DNA of 64,000 bases from Mycobacterium lentiflavum (GCF_022374895.2 NZ_CP092423.2:3844001-3908000), one strand, 5' to 3'; positions 35,349 to 45,069 are shown, numbered from the stretch's first letter. Notes: generated by a model not told the origin, from the letters alone. Translations and numbers: made by a program.

Positions 35349-36722
35349 CTACTGCGCCTGGCTCACCGAAGACATGTGGAAATCCGGGATCCGCAGCGTC
35401 GGCATCGCCGACCGGGTCACCCAGTCGCCCCACTCTCGCGGCAGCGTCTTCTCGCTGACGCCGGCCTCGGTCGCGCGTCGCAGCAGATCCAGCGGGCTCT
35501 CGTTGAACCGGAAGTTGTTGACCGCCGCGGTGACCTCGCCGTCCTCGATCAGGTACACCCCGTCGCGGGTCAGTCCCGTCAGCAACAGCGTGGTGGGATC
35601 GACCTCGCGGATGTACCACAGTGTGGTCAGCAGCAGCCCGCGCTCGGTGCCTGCGATCATGTCGGCAAGATCGTTGGACCCGCCGGTCATCACCAGGTTG
35701 TCCGCGGCGACGGCCACCGGAGCGTCGAACTTGGCGGCGGCGGCGCGCGGATAGGCCAGCGCGTTGATCACCCCATTGCGGATCCAGTCGATCTGGCTGA
35801 GCTCCATACCGTTGTCGAACACCGATACGGTCTCCGTGGAACTGCTCGTCGCCACAAAGGGCGTGCATGCCAGCCCCGGCGCCATCGGGTCGGAGAACAA
35901 CGTCAACGGCAGATCGGTGAGCCGCTCCCCCACCCGGGTACCGCCGCCCGGCGCCGAGAACGCGGTGCGCCCCTCCTGCGCGCCTCGGCCGGCCATTGAC
36001 CAGCCCAGGTAGATCATCATGTCGGCCACCGTCGACGGCGGCATGATCGTCTCGTAGCGCCCGGGCGGCAGCGCAACGGTGCGCTCCGCCCAGCCCAGTC
36101 GCAGCGACAGGTCCTCGAGCAGCGAATCCGTCGGCACGTCAACGAAATCGGCTGTCCCGATACCGGCCCAGGCGCTCGCGTCACCGCGTTTGCCATTGAT
36201 CTCCACCGCCCCGGCGGGCTGGGTGAAACGGCGGCGCAGGCCCGTCGACGACGCCAGGAATGTCGTCGAAACACTATGGTGCGCAAAGCCATACAACCGA
36301 TCGGTACCGGCGAATCCGCGGCTCAGCGAACCGGCCACGTCGGCGAACACCTCGGCCCCGGTGCCGGGCACCGGCGCATCCCAATCGGCGGGCACCCCGG
36401 TATCGGCCAGCAACGGCGCGGCATCGCCGGCCTCCGGGGCGGCAGCGGCCGCCTCTTGCGAGGCCGCTACCAGGCCCGGGATCACCCGCGGGTCCACCTC
36501 GGCCGACGTCACCGTGCCCAACGACGCGCTATCGCCCTTGCGCACAATAGAAATGACGGTGATGTCGCGGCTGTGCGAAACCCCATTGGTGGTCATCGAA
36601 TTGCCGGCCCACCGCAGCGTCGCCTCGACCTTGTCGGTGACCAGCACCATGGTCTCATCGGCGCGGCCCCGTTTCGCTGCCTGCTCCAAGACGAGGTTGA
36701 CGACATGCTGCGGGGTGATCAT
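35349..36722 (-). CDS. TldE/PmbA-like protein (Rv2314c-like)
   Basis: A 457-residue protein of the TldD/PmbA family. It is the non-catalytic partner: it lacks the HExxxH of TldD but keeps the fold, with PPSTVADMMIYLGWSMAGRGAQEGRTAF and VTGLTRDGVYLIEDGEVTAAVNN. TldD/TldE form a zinc peptidase that trims unfolded or modified peptides. ATG 36722 overlaps the tldD stop by four bases, which sets the start; length equals my recollection of Rv2314c. Confidence 0.85.
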   Translation of the reverse strand: MITPQHVVNLVLEQAAKRGRADETMVLVTDKVEATLRWAGNSMTTNGVSHSRDITVISIVRKGDSASLGTVTSAEVDPRVIPGLVAASQEAAAAAPEAGDAAPLLADTGVPADWDAPVPGTGAEVFADVAGSLSRGFAGTDRLYGFAHHSVSTTFLASSTGLRRRFTQPAGAVEINGKRGDASAWAGIGTADFVDVPTDSLLEDLSLRLGWAERTVALPPGRYETIMPPSTVADMMIYLGWSMAGRGAQEGRTAFSAPGGGTRVGERLTDLPLTLFSDPMAPGLACTPFVATSSSTETVSVFDNGMELSQIDWIRNGVINALAYPRAAAAKFDAPVAVAADNLVMTGGSNDLADMIAGTERGLLLTTLWYIREVDPTTLLLTGLTRDGVYLIEDGEVTAAVNNFRFNESPLDLLRRATEAGVSEKTLPREWGDWVTRSAMPTLRIPDFHMSSVSQAQ

Positions 36723-38236
36723 CGGCCGCCCTCGGTCCGGGTGTTGAGCACGTTGACGCCGCGGAACAACGCCGACGGGCAACCGTGGCTGACCGCGGCG
36801 ACCTGGCCGGGCTGCGCCTTGCCGCAGTTGAACGCACCGCCCAGCCGCCAAGTCGAGTGTCCGCCCACGGCTTCCATCGAGTTCCAGAAATCGGTGGTAG
36901 TGGCCTGGTAGGCCACGTCGCGCAACTGGCCGTCCAGGCGACCGTCGCGTATGCGGAAGAAACGCTGGCCGGTGAACTGAAAGTTGTACCGCTGCATGTC
37001 GATTGACCAGGATTTGTCACCGACGATGTAGATGCCGTCCTGAACCCGGCCGATCAGGTCATCGGTGGAAAGGTCGTCGGGACCGGGCTGCAGCGACACG
37101 TTGGCCATCCGCTGGATCGGCACGTGATGCGGCGAGTCGGCATACGAGCAGCCGTTGGAACGCGACTGTCCCAGTCGTGGCGCGAACACCCGATCAAGCT
37201 GGTAGCCGAGGAACATCCCGTCGCGCACCAGGTCCCAGCTCTGCGCGGCCACGCCGTCGTCGTCGTAACCGATAGTGGCCAAACCGAATTCGACGGTGCG
37301 GTCGGCGGTCACGTTCATCACCGACGAGCCGTAGCGCATGGTGCCGAGTTTGTCCGGAGTGGCGAACGACGTGCCGGCGTAGGCGGCCTCGTAACCGATC
37401 GCCCGGTCGTATTCGGTTGCGTGACCGATGGATTCGTGAATGGTCAGCCACAAGTTGGTCGGGTCGATCACCAGGTCGGTGGGCCCCGCCGTCACGCTGG
37501 GCGACTTGACCTTCTCGGCCAGCAGAGCCGGCAGCTGCGCGAGCTCGTCGGTCCAGTTCCACACCTCGTCGCCAACCAGCACCTCCCAGCCGCGTCCCAT
37601 CGGCGGCGCCAGGGTGCGCATCGAGTCGAAACTGCCCGCCGCGGGATCGACGGTCACCGCCTCCAGCGACGGCATCACCCGCACCCGCTGCTGGGTGATC
37701 GCCGACCCGAAGGTGTCGGCGTAGAACGTCTGCTCCTTGACGGCAGTCAGGCCGGCGGAGACGTGGTCGACCCCGTCGGCGCTCAGCAGCCGTCCGGAGT
37801 ACTCCTCGAGCACGCCGATCTTGTCGGCGGCGGGGATGTCGAACGGGTCGATCCGGTAGTTCGACACCCAGGTGGCGTCGGCGTACACCGGCTCGGGTGC
37901 CAGCTCGACGCGCTCACGGTTCAGCGCCGCCAACGTGGTGGCCACGTGCACCGCGCGGCGCGCCGTGTCGGCCGCGACCGAGGACGCCAGCTCCGCGTGG
38001 GAGGCGAAACCCCAGGTCCCGTCGACGATGACCCGCACCGCCAAACCAACCTCACGGCTGAGGACCGCGGTCTCGAGCTCACCGTCGCGCAGCTGGATGA
38101 TCTCGGTGTTGATGCGGTGAATGCGCAGGTCCGCGTAGCTGGCCCCGGCCGTCGTGGCCGCCGACAACGCGGCTTCGGCGAGCTCGTGTCGCGGCAGGGC
38201 CAGGAAGTCGGCATCGATCCCCCGATTCGGTGTCAC
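36719..38236 (-). CDS. tldD: TldD-like zinc metallopeptidase (Rv2315c-like)
   Basis: A 505-residue protease subunit with zinc motif HESIGHATE (HExxxH) near 258 and the C-terminal TldD block PSALFRGVNVLNTRTEGG. It is expected to form a heteromer with the following TldE. GTG 38236 gives a product starting at TPNRGIDADFLAL, the length I recall for Rv2315c; the frame is open to TTG 38266. It is divergent from uspA, leaving 60 bases between. Confidence 0.87.
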   Translation of the reverse strand: MTPNRGIDADFLALPRHELAEAALSAATTAGASYADLRIHRINTEIIQLRDGELETAVLSREVGLAVRVIVDGTWGFASHAELASSVAADTARRAVHVATTLAALNRERVELAPEPVYADATWVSNYRIDPFDIPAADKIGVLEEYSGRLLSADGVDHVSAGLTAVKEQTFYADTFGSAITQQRVRVMPSLEAVTVDPAAGSFDSMRTLAPPMGRGWEVLVGDEVWNWTDELAQLPALLAEKVKSPSVTAGPTDLVIDPTNLWLTIHESIGHATEYDRAIGYEAAYAGTSFATPDKLGTMRYGSSVMNVTADRTVEFGLATIGYDDDGVAAQSWDLVRDGMFLGYQLDRVFAPRLGQSRSNGCSYADSPHHVPIQRMANVSLQPGPDDLSTDDLIGRVQDGIYIVGDKSWSIDMQRYNFQFTGQRFFRIRDGRLDGQLRDVAYQATTTDFWNSMEAVGGHSTWRLGGAFNCGKAQPGQVAAVSHGCPSALFRGVNVLNTRTEGGR

Positions 38237-38296
38237 GGCTCCCACCGTAACGACTGTGCACTCCAAACCCCGGCGGTGCCCGCTTTAATTAGCTGC

Positions 38297-39172
38297 ATGG
38301 CCAGCCGGAGTCAGCCGCGATCCCGCGTGTTGGCCTATGGGCTGCTGGCGCCGAGCCTGTTCGGTGTCGTCACCTTCCTGCTGCTGCCCATCCTCGTGGT
38401 GATCTGGCTCAGCCTGTACCGGTGGGATCTGCTGGGTCCGCTGCGGTTCGTGGGCCTGGAGAACTGGCGCTCGGTGCTGACCGACGACGACTTCGGGCAC
38501 TCGCTGTTCGTCACGGCGATCTTCGTGGTGATCGTGGTCCCGACGCAGACCGTGCTGGGGTTGGCGGCCGCCGCGATGCTGGCCCGGCTGCTTCCGGGCA
38601 CCGGCTTCTTCCGGACGGTGTTCGTGCTGCCGTGGATCTGCGCGCCGCTGGCCATCGCCGTGTTGTGGCGCTGGATCCTGGCGCCCACCGACGGCGCGAT
38701 CGCGACGCTGCTGGGCCACAGCATCGAATGGCTTTCCGACCCCACCTTCGCGTTGCCCCTGGTGTCGGCGGTCGTCGTCTGGATGAACGTGGGCTATAAC
38801 TCGCTGTCCTTCCTGGCCGGACTGCTGGCCATCCCTAACGACATTCATGCCGCCGCGCGCACTGACGGCGCCAACGCGTGGCAGCGGTTCTGGCGCATCA
38901 CCCTGCCGATGCTGCGCCCGACGATGTTCTTCGTGTTGGTGACCGGGATTGTCAGCACGGCGCAGGTTTTCGACACCGTGTACGCGTTGACCGACGGCGG
39001 GCCGGGCGGCAGCACCGACCTGGTGGCGCACCGCATCTACGCCGAGGCGTTCGGTTCGGCGGCCATCGGCCGGGCGTCGGTGATGGCGGTGGTGCTGTTC
39101 GTGATCCTGGTCGGCATCACGATCGTTCAGCATCTGTATTTCCGGCGACGGATCACCTATGACCTCGTCTAG
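38297..39172 (+). CDS. uspA: Sugar ABC transporter permease UspA (Rv2316)
   Basis: A 291-residue inner-membrane permease with six helices and the cytoplasmic EAA-like loop AARTDGANAWQRFWRITLPMLRP that contacts the ATPase. It matches M. tuberculosis UspA in order and sequence. UspABC imports amino sugars or related saccharides; no ATPase gene is in the cluster, so a shared ATPase is likely. ATG 38297 is right at the first helix. It overlaps uspB by 14 bases. Confidence 0.9.
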   Translation: MASRSQPRSRVLAYGLLAPSLFGVVTFLLLPILVVIWLSLYRWDLLGPLRFVGLENWRSVLTDDDFGHSLFVTAIFVVIVVPTQTVLGLAAAAMLARLLPGTGFFRTVFVLPWICAPLAIAVLWRWILAPTDGAIATLLGHSIEWLSDPTFALPLVSAVVVWMNVGYNSLSFLAGLLAIPNDIHAAARTDGANAWQRFWRITLPMLRPTMFFVLVTGIVSTAQVFDTVYALTDGGPGGSTDLVAHRIYAEAFGSAAIGRASVMAVVLFVILVGITIVQHLYFRRRITYDLV

Positions 39173-39983
39173 TCGCGTCGCGAACGCGCTGATCTACGCC
39201 GGCATGACCGTCGGTGCGCTGATCACGTTGCTGCCCTTCGCACTTGGCCTGCTGACCTCGTTCACCTCGGCACACCAGTTCGCGACGGGCACCCCGCTGC
39301 AGCTGCCCCACCCACCCACCCTGTCCAACTACGGCGACCTGGCCGGTGCCGGATTCGGCCGCGCCGCGGCGGTGACGGCGTTGATGACGGCGGTGATCCT
39401 GGTCGGCCAGCTGACCTTCTCGGTGCTGGCCGGCTACGCGTTTGCGCACCTGGAATTCCCGGGACGTGATGTGTTGTTCTGGGTGTACATCGCGACCTTG
39501 ATGGTGCCCGGGACGGTCACCGTGGTGCCGCTGTATCTGATGATGGCCGAGGCGGGACTGCGCAACACGTTCTGGGCGTTGGTGCTGCCGTTCATGTTCG
39601 GCTCCCCTTACGCGATCTTCTTGCTGCGCGAGCACTTTCGCCTCATCCCCCACGACTTGATCAACGCCGCACGCCTCGACGGCGCCAACACCCTCGACGT
39701 CATCACCCACGTCGTCGTTCCGTCCAGTCGCCCGGTGCTGGCGACGCTGACGCTGATCACCGTGGTCTCGCAATGGAACAACTTCATGTGGCCGTTGGTG
39801 ATCACCAGCGGTCACAAGTGGCGGGTGCTCACCGTGGCGACCGCGGAACTGCAGTCCCGATTCAATGCGCAGTGGACGCTGGTGATGGCCGCGACCACGA
39901 TCGCGATCGTCCCGCTGGCCCTGCTGTTCATCGCCTCCCAGCGACACATCGTCTCCTCGATCGTCCTGTCGGGGGTTAAGTGA
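39159..39983 (+). CDS. uspB: Sugar ABC transporter permease UspB (Rv2317)
   Basis: A 274-residue permease, partner of UspA, with six helices and the EAA-like loop AARLDGANTLDVITHVVVPSSRP. It overlaps both neighbours (14 bases with uspA, four with uspC), showing coupled translation. The length matches Rv2317. Confidence 0.9.
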   Translation: MTSSSRVANALIYAGMTVGALITLLPFALGLLTSFTSAHQFATGTPLQLPHPPTLSNYGDLAGAGFGRAAAVTALMTAVILVGQLTFSVLAGYAFAHLEFPGRDVLFWVYIATLMVPGTVTVVPLYLMMAEAGLRNTFWALVLPFMFGSPYAIFLLREHFRLIPHDLINAARLDGANTLDVITHVVVPSSRPVLATLTLITVVSQWNNFMWPLVITSGHKWRVLTVATAELQSRFNAQWTLVMAATTIAIVPLALLFIASQRHIVSSIVLSGVK

Positions 39984-41317
39984 ACCGGCCCCGCTCTTCC
40001 ACCCTGGCCGCCGGTGCGCTCGGACTGGTCGCGGTGCTGCTGGCCGCAGTCGCCTTGCTGCTGAACTATTCCGGCGAACCGCACGGCAACAAGATCGTGG
40101 TGCGGGTACGGGTCTGGGGCAGCCCGATCGCCGACGCCTACCGGCAGTCGTTCGCCGAATTCAACCGCACGCATCCCGATATCGAAGTGCGCGTCGACCT
40201 GGTGGCCTACGCGACGTACTTCACCACGCTGCGCACCGACGTCGCGGGCGGCAGCGCCGACGACATCTTCTGGCTGTCCAACGCCTATTTCGCCCGCTAC
40301 GCCGACAACGGCCGCTTACTGAATATCAGCAAAACCGTTAACCCGGAGACGATTTCGGGCTGGGAACCCGCGGTCGTCGACCAGTTCACCCGCAACGGCT
40401 CGCTGTGGGGTGTGCCGCAGCTGACGGACGGCGGTATCGCGGTGTACTACAACGCGGACCTGCTCGCCGCCGCGGACATCGATCCCGGTCAGCTGAACAG
40501 CCTGCGGTGGGATCCCAACGGCGACGACACCCTGCGCCCTACGGCCGCCCGCCTCACCATCGATGCCGACGGAAAGGCAGCGGGTACACCAGGTTTCGAT
40601 CCCGGGCGGATTCGACAGTGGGGCTACAACGCGGCCAACGACGCACAGGCGATCTACCTCAACTACATCGGCTCGGCGGGCGGGGTGTTCCAGCGCGGCG
40701 ACGAGTTCGCGTTCGACAACCCCGAGGCCGTCGCGGCCTTCCGCTACGTGGTCGCTCTGATCAACAACGACCACGTCGCGCCACCGGCGTCGGACACCAA
40801 CACCAACGGTGACTTCTCCCGTAACCAGTTCCTGGCCGGACGGATGGCGTTGTTCCAATCCGGCACCTACAACCTCGCGGCGATCGCGCGCGACGCCCGA
40901 TTCCGCTGGGGCATCGCGATGCTGCCGATCGGGCCCGCGGGCCGGATCAGTGTCACCAACGGCATTGCCGCAGCGGGGAATTCGGCCACCAAGCATCCCG
41001 ATGCCGTGCGTCAGGTGCTGGCCTGGATGGGCAGCAGCGAGGGCAATGCCTATCTGGGCGATCAGGGCGCGGCGATTCCCGCGGTGCGTTCGGCTCAGCA
41101 GGGCTACTTCACATACTGGGCGGCGCACGGCGTCGACGTCCAACCCTTCTTCTCCGTCCTGGACGGCCCGCGCATTCCGGCTCCGGGCGGTCCGGGCTTC
41201 GCCGCCGGAGACGCCGCGCTGCAAGGCTATTTCGACGAGATGTTCCTGGGCCGCGGCGATGTCGCGACCACACTCGCGCAGGCCCAGGCGGCGGCCAATG
41301 CCGCCGCCCAACGTTAG
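39980..41317 (+). CDS. uspC: Sugar-binding lipoprotein-type protein UspC (Rv2318)
   Basis: A 445-residue extracytoplasmic solute-binding protein of the family that feeds sugar ABC importers. An N-terminal hydrophobic helix (LAAGALGLVAVLLAAVALLL) acts as signal or anchor; no lipobox Cys is evident. Later landmarks are GGSADDIFWLSNAY, FQSGTYNLAAIARDARFRWGIAMLP and an Ala/Gln-rich tail. M. tuberculosis UspC binds amino sugars such as chitobiose. It starts at GTG 39980 overlapping uspB. Confidence 0.9.
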   Translation: MNRPRSSTLAAGALGLVAVLLAAVALLLNYSGEPHGNKIVVRVRVWGSPIADAYRQSFAEFNRTHPDIEVRVDLVAYATYFTTLRTDVAGGSADDIFWLSNAYFARYADNGRLLNISKTVNPETISGWEPAVVDQFTRNGSLWGVPQLTDGGIAVYYNADLLAAADIDPGQLNSLRWDPNGDDTLRPTAARLTIDADGKAAGTPGFDPGRIRQWGYNAANDAQAIYLNYIGSAGGVFQRGDEFAFDNPEAVAAFRYVVALINNDHVAPPASDTNTNGDFSRNQFLAGRMALFQSGTYNLAAIARDARFRWGIAMLPIGPAGRISVTNGIAAAGNSATKHPDAVRQVLAWMGSSEGNAYLGDQGAAIPAVRSAQQGYFTYWAAHGVDVQPFFSVLDGPRIPAPGGPGFAAGDAALQGYFDEMFLGRGDVATTLAQAQAAANAAAQR

Positions 41318-41332
41318 TCGGCTTCGCCGGCC

Positions 41333-41394
41333 GTCACGCTAACGTGACGCTCGACGGTCACAGCCACGCTGGCGTGACACTCGGCGATCACGAC
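41333..41394. repeat. Two tandem 30-bp units with nested palindromes
   Basis: Between the convergent uspC and rocE genes lie two 30-bp copies (41335-41364, 41365-41394), each of the form CACGCTnnCGTGACnCTCG. GTCACG-ctaa-CGTGAC at 41333-41348 is a perfect inverted repeat. The second copy runs into the rocE stop codon. It may act as a bidirectional transcription end. Confidence 0.6.
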
Positions 41395-42818
41395 GAGGCA
41401 CTGTTGAGCGCGCTGTGGTGGCGGCCCCACACGAAGTAGAAGATCAACGCCAGGAAGATCCAGCCACTGAATGCGATCCAGGTGTACCAGTGCAGGCTGG
41501 CCAGGATGTATCCGCAGGCCAGCACCGAAAGTACCGGTGTGACAGGGTAGAAGGGCACTTTGAACGCGCGCGGCAGGTCCGGTTCGCGCACCCGCAGGAT
41601 GATCACGCCGACCGCGACGACGATGAACGCGGTCAGCGTCCCGATGGACACCATGTCCGCCAGCTTGTCCAGCGGGACGAGGCCACCCAGCGTTCCGGCG
41701 GCGATGGCGACGATCGTCGTGTTCCACACCGGAGTCAGCGTGCGCCTGTTGATCGACGCGAACCTCGAGGGCAGCAGCCCGTCGCGGCCCATCGCGTACA
41801 AGATGCGGGTCTGGCCGTACATCGTGATCAGCGTGACGGTGAAGATCGAGATCACCGCGCCCGCGCACAGAATCGTGCTGGCCCAGCCGTGGTGTGTCAC
41901 GTTGTCCAGGATGGTGGCCAGTCCGGCGTCCTCTTGCCCGGCGAAGGCCTGCCACGGCTGGGTACCCAGCGCGGCGAGCGCGACGAGGACGTAGACGGCG
42001 GTGACGATCGCGAGCGCCGCGATCAGGGCGCGCGGCATGGTCTTCTGCGGGTCCTTTACCTCCTCGCCGGCCGTCGACACCGCGTCCAGGCCGATGTACG
42101 AGAAGAAGATCGTGCCCGCCGCCGAGCCGACGCCCGCAGCGCCGAATGGGGCAAAGTCCTTGAGCTGATTGGCGTCGAAAGCCGTGAACGCGATGATCGC
42201 GAACATGCCCAGCACACCCAGCTTGATCATCACCATGATCGCGTTGACCCGCGCCGATTCGCTGGCGCCGCGGATCAGCAATACCGCACACATGGCGACC
42301 AGGATGATCGCCGGCAGATTCACGTAGCCGGGGTCCGAATCCCAGGGTGCCTCCGACAACGCATGCGGCAGCTCGAAGCCGAACAAGTTGTGCAGCAGCT
42401 TGTTGACGTAGCCACTCCAGCCCACCGAGACCGCGGCCGTGGCGACTCCGTATTCGAGCAGCAGGCAGGCCGCGACCGCCATCGCGACGACCTCACCCAG
42501 CGTCGCGTACGCGTATGAATACGACGATCCCGAAACCGGTACCGCCGATGCCAATTCGGCGTAGCAGATGGCGGCGAGGCCGGCCGCGATGCCCGCGATG
42601 ATGAACGAGACGATCACCGACGGTCCGGCTTCCGGGACCGCTTGCGAGAGCACGAAGAAAATGCCGGTGCCGATCGTCGAGCCGACCCCGAACATGGTCA
42701 GTTGGAACGCGGTAATGCCGCGTTTGAGGTGTACCGCGGTCCCATGCGCGACGGGCGCGTCGATCACCGGGCGGCGCCGTAGCATCTGTTGGCTCAGACT
42801 GATCGAGCTGGCTGGCAA
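41388..42818 (-). CDS. rocE: Cationic amino acid permease RocE (Rv2320c)
   Basis: A 476-residue APC-family transporter with about twelve to fourteen helices. The first helix contains FGVGSTIGTGIFFVLS, the substrate-binding turn of this family. Adjacent arginine/ornithine catabolic genes suggest uptake of arginine or ornithine. TTG 42818 gives the length I recall for Rv2320c (476) and has AGGGGG close upstream; ATG 42785 is an alternative. Confidence 0.88.
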   Translation of the reverse strand: MPASSISLSQQMLRRRPVIDAPVAHGTAVHLKRGITAFQLTMFGVGSTIGTGIFFVLSQAVPEAGPSVIVSFIIAGIAAGLAAICYAELASAVPVSGSSYSYAYATLGEVVAMAVAACLLLEYGVATAAVSVGWSGYVNKLLHNLFGFELPHALSEAPWDSDPGYVNLPAIILVAMCAVLLIRGASESARVNAIMVMIKLGVLGMFAIIAFTAFDANQLKDFAPFGAAGVGSAAGTIFFSYIGLDAVSTAGEEVKDPQKTMPRALIAALAIVTAVYVLVALAALGTQPWQAFAGQEDAGLATILDNVTHHGWASTILCAGAVISIFTVTLITMYGQTRILYAMGRDGLLPSRFASINRRTLTPVWNTTIVAIAAGTLGGLVPLDKLADMVSIGTLTAFIVVAVGVIILRVREPDLPRAFKVPFYPVTPVLSVLACGYILASLHWYTWIAFSGWIFLALIFYFVWGRHHSALNSASS

Positions 42819-42845
42819 ATGCCCCCCTCATGCTGGATCAGCTGA

Positions 42846-44078
42846 TTATGCAGCCTCTCGCAATACCCCAGCGAACTGGTCGACGGCCCAGTCGATCTCC
42901 TGCTCGGTAATCACCAGCGGTGGCGCGAACCGCAGCGTCGAACCGTGGGTGTCTTTGACCAACACACCGCGCTCGGCCAGGCGCAGGCTGATCTCCTTGC
43001 CGGTTGCCAGGGTGGGCTCGATGTCGACGCCGGCCCATAGGCCGAAGCCACGCACCGCGATCACACCGTCGCCGATCAGGTCCCGCAACCGCCCGTGCAG
43101 GTGCGCGCCCAATTCGGCCGAGCGGGCCTGGAATTCGCCCCGTCCCAGCATGGCGACCACCGTGGTGCCGATCGCGGCGGCCAGCGGGTTGCCCCCGAAC
43201 GTCGAGCCGTGCTCGCCCGGGTGCAGCACGCCGAGGATGTCGCGGTTTGCGACCACCGCCGACAGCGCAACGATGCCGCCGCCCAGCGCCTTGCCGAGCA
43301 GGTAGACGTCGGGCACGACGCCCCACCGGTCGCAGGCGAACGTGTAGCCGGTGCGCGCGAGGCCCGACTGGATCTCGTCGGCGATCATCAGCACGTTGCG
43401 TTGGGTGCACAGCGCACGAACGGCCGGTAGGTAGTCGTCGGGCGGGACGACGATGCCGGCCTCGCCCTGGATCGGTTCGAGCAGCACCGCAACGGTGTTC
43501 TCGTCGACCGCGTCGGCCAACGCCGAGACGTCACCGAAGGGCACCGCACGGAAGCCGGGGGTAAACGGACCGAAGCCACCCCGCGCCGTCGGGTCCGAGG
43601 AGAAGCTGACGATGCTGATCGTGCGGCCGTGGAAATTGTTCTCGGCCACCACGATGTTCGCGCGGCCCTCGGGCACGCCCTTGACGTCTTCGCCCCACTT
43701 GCGCGCGACCTTGAGGCCACTCTCGACGGCTTCGGCGCCCGAGTTCATCGGCAGCACCATGTCTTTGCCGCACAACCGAGCGAGCCCGGCGCAGAACGGC
43801 CCCAGGTTCGCGGCGTGGAATGCGCGGCTGACCAGCGTGACGGTGTCCAGCTGGGCGTGCGCGGTCGCGGTGATCTCCGGGTTGCGGTGGCCGAAGTTGA
43901 CCGCCGAGTACGCGGCCAGGCAATCCAGGTAACGCCGACCGTCGACATCGGTGATCCAGGCGCCCTCGGCGCTGGCGGCGACCACGGGCAGCGGCGAATA
44001 GTTGTGTGCTGCATATTCTTCGACGAGCGATATCGCGTCGTTGCCGGCCAACGAAGTCGGGTGGTCGAGGATCGTCAT
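42846..44078 (-). CDS. rocD: Ornithine aminotransferase RocD
   Basis: A 410-residue class III aminotransferase. It carries NSGAEAVESGLKVARKWG, NNFHGRT, EPIQGEAG, LMIADEIQSGLARTG and the PLP lysine in LLGKALGGG near 262. It converts ornithine and a 2-oxo acid to glutamate semialdehyde and an amino acid. In M. tuberculosis H37Rv this gene is split in two (rocD1/rocD2); here it is intact. It overlaps the upstream gene by four bases and precedes rocE by 27. Confidence 0.92.
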   Translation of the reverse strand: MTILDHPTSLAGNDAISLVEEYAAHNYSPLPVVAASAEGAWITDVDGRRYLDCLAAYSAVNFGHRNPEITATAHAQLDTVTLVSRAFHAANLGPFCAGLARLCGKDMVLPMNSGAEAVESGLKVARKWGEDVKGVPEGRANIVVAENNFHGRTISIVSFSSDPTARGGFGPFTPGFRAVPFGDVSALADAVDENTVAVLLEPIQGEAGIVVPPDDYLPAVRALCTQRNVLMIADEIQSGLARTGYTFACDRWGVVPDVYLLGKALGGGIVALSAVVANRDILGVLHPGEHGSTFGGNPLAAAIGTTVVAMLGRGEFQARSAELGAHLHGRLRDLIGDGVIAVRGFGLWAGVDIEPTLATGKEISLRLAERGVLVKDTHGSTLRFAPPLVITEQEIDWAVDQFAGVLREAA

Positions 44079-44947
44079 TCAAACACCTCCAATGTGCAGC
44101 ACTTGACTGAACCGCCCCCCTTGAGCAGCTCGGAAAGGTCAACGCCGACGGGCTCGAAGCCCGTTTCCCGCAACTGTGCGGCGAAACTCGTTGCGGCGCA
44201 AGGAAACACGACATGCAGGCCGTCTGACACCACGTTGAGGCCAAGCACGTAGGCGTCCGCGCTTCCCACCACGATAGCGTCGGGAAACAGCGCGTGCAGT
44301 TGCTCCTGTGCCGCTGCGCTGAACGCCGGCGGATAGTAGGCGATCGTGTGATCGTCAAGGACGGCCAGAGCGGTATCGAGGTGATAGAACCGCGGGTCCA
44401 CCAACTCGAGGGAGACCACCGGCATGCGCAGTGCCGCCGAGATCTCGGCATGGGCGCGCCGGTCGGTGCGAAAGCCGAAGCCCGCCAACACCATTTCCCC
44501 GACGAGCAGCAGGTCACCCTGCCCCTCGTTGATGTGGCGGGTCGTGACTGGCTGGTAGCCCATCGATGACATCCACTCGCCATAAGCCACCGCCTCGGCG
44601 GCCCGCTCTTCGTAGCGGAATCGGGCGACGACGGCGACGTCACCGGCGACGAACCCGCCATTGGCGGCGTAGACCATATCGGGCAAACCTAATACCGGCT
44701 CGACGATGTCCACGCGATGGCCGAGCCCGAGATAGGTCTGCCGAAGGACTTCCCACTGCGCGCGTGCGACGACGACGTCCACGGGCGCACTGGTGTCCAT
44801 CCACGGGTTGATCGCGTACTCGACCGCGAAGTAGGTCGGCGGCGTCATCGCGTACCGACGAGTCTGAGCCGTTCGCTTGATGGCGGCGTCTTGCCATGCC
44901 TCGGGCCGGGCGTGCGGGGCCGGGTCGGCGACGTAGTAATCCGTCAT
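44075..44947 (-). CDS. Guanidino-group hydrolase, DDAH/arginine deiminase-like (Rv2323c-like)
   Basis: A 290-residue member of the guanidine-modifying superfamily. The catalytic Cys is in GGGSVKCCTLE at the C-terminus, His in RFYHLDTALAVL near 198, and acidic residues in NEGQGDLL. Substrate is probably arginine, a methylarginine or a related guanidine, feeding ornithine or citrulline to RocD. It is the first gene of the minus-strand operon with rocD and rocE, divergent from the Lrp-type regulator. No ribosome binding site is clear before ATG 44947. Confidence 0.85.
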   Translation of the reverse strand: MTDYYVADPAPHARPEAWQDAAIKRTAQTRRYAMTPPTYFAVEYAINPWMDTSAPVDVVVARAQWEVLRQTYLGLGHRVDIVEPVLGLPDMVYAANGGFVAGDVAVVARFRYEERAAEAVAYGEWMSSMGYQPVTTRHINEGQGDLLLVGEMVLAGFGFRTDRRAHAEISAALRMPVVSLELVDPRFYHLDTALAVLDDHTIAYYPPAFSAAAQEQLHALFPDAIVVGSADAYVLGLNVVSDGLHVVFPCAATSFAAQLRETGFEPVGVDLSELLKGGGSVKCCTLEVFE

Positions 44948-44986
44948 AGATAAAGGGTATTTAGACGCTAGTGCACAATCAAACGC

Positions 44987-45050
44987 CGATTATTGCGTGT
45001 CTATGAACGATTTATTGCGCTAGAGTGGTTGAGACAGCGATTTATTGCGC
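44987..45050. promoter_or_regulatory. Repeated CGATTTATTGCGC sites, likely Lrp/AsnC operators
   Basis: CGATTTATTGCGC occurs exactly at 45008-45020 and 45038-45050, with a close variant CGATTATTGCGTG at 44987-44999. All lie in the 122-bp divergent region between the guanidino hydrolase and the Lrp-type gene, where that regulator would be expected to bind. Confidence 0.65.
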
Positions 45051-45069
45051 AGGCTTGAAATGGGGGGCG

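Noticed and set aside
37124..38296. Long plus-strand extension upstream of uspA
   Set aside because: It is antisense to tldD; uspA proper begins at ATG 38297 with its first helix.
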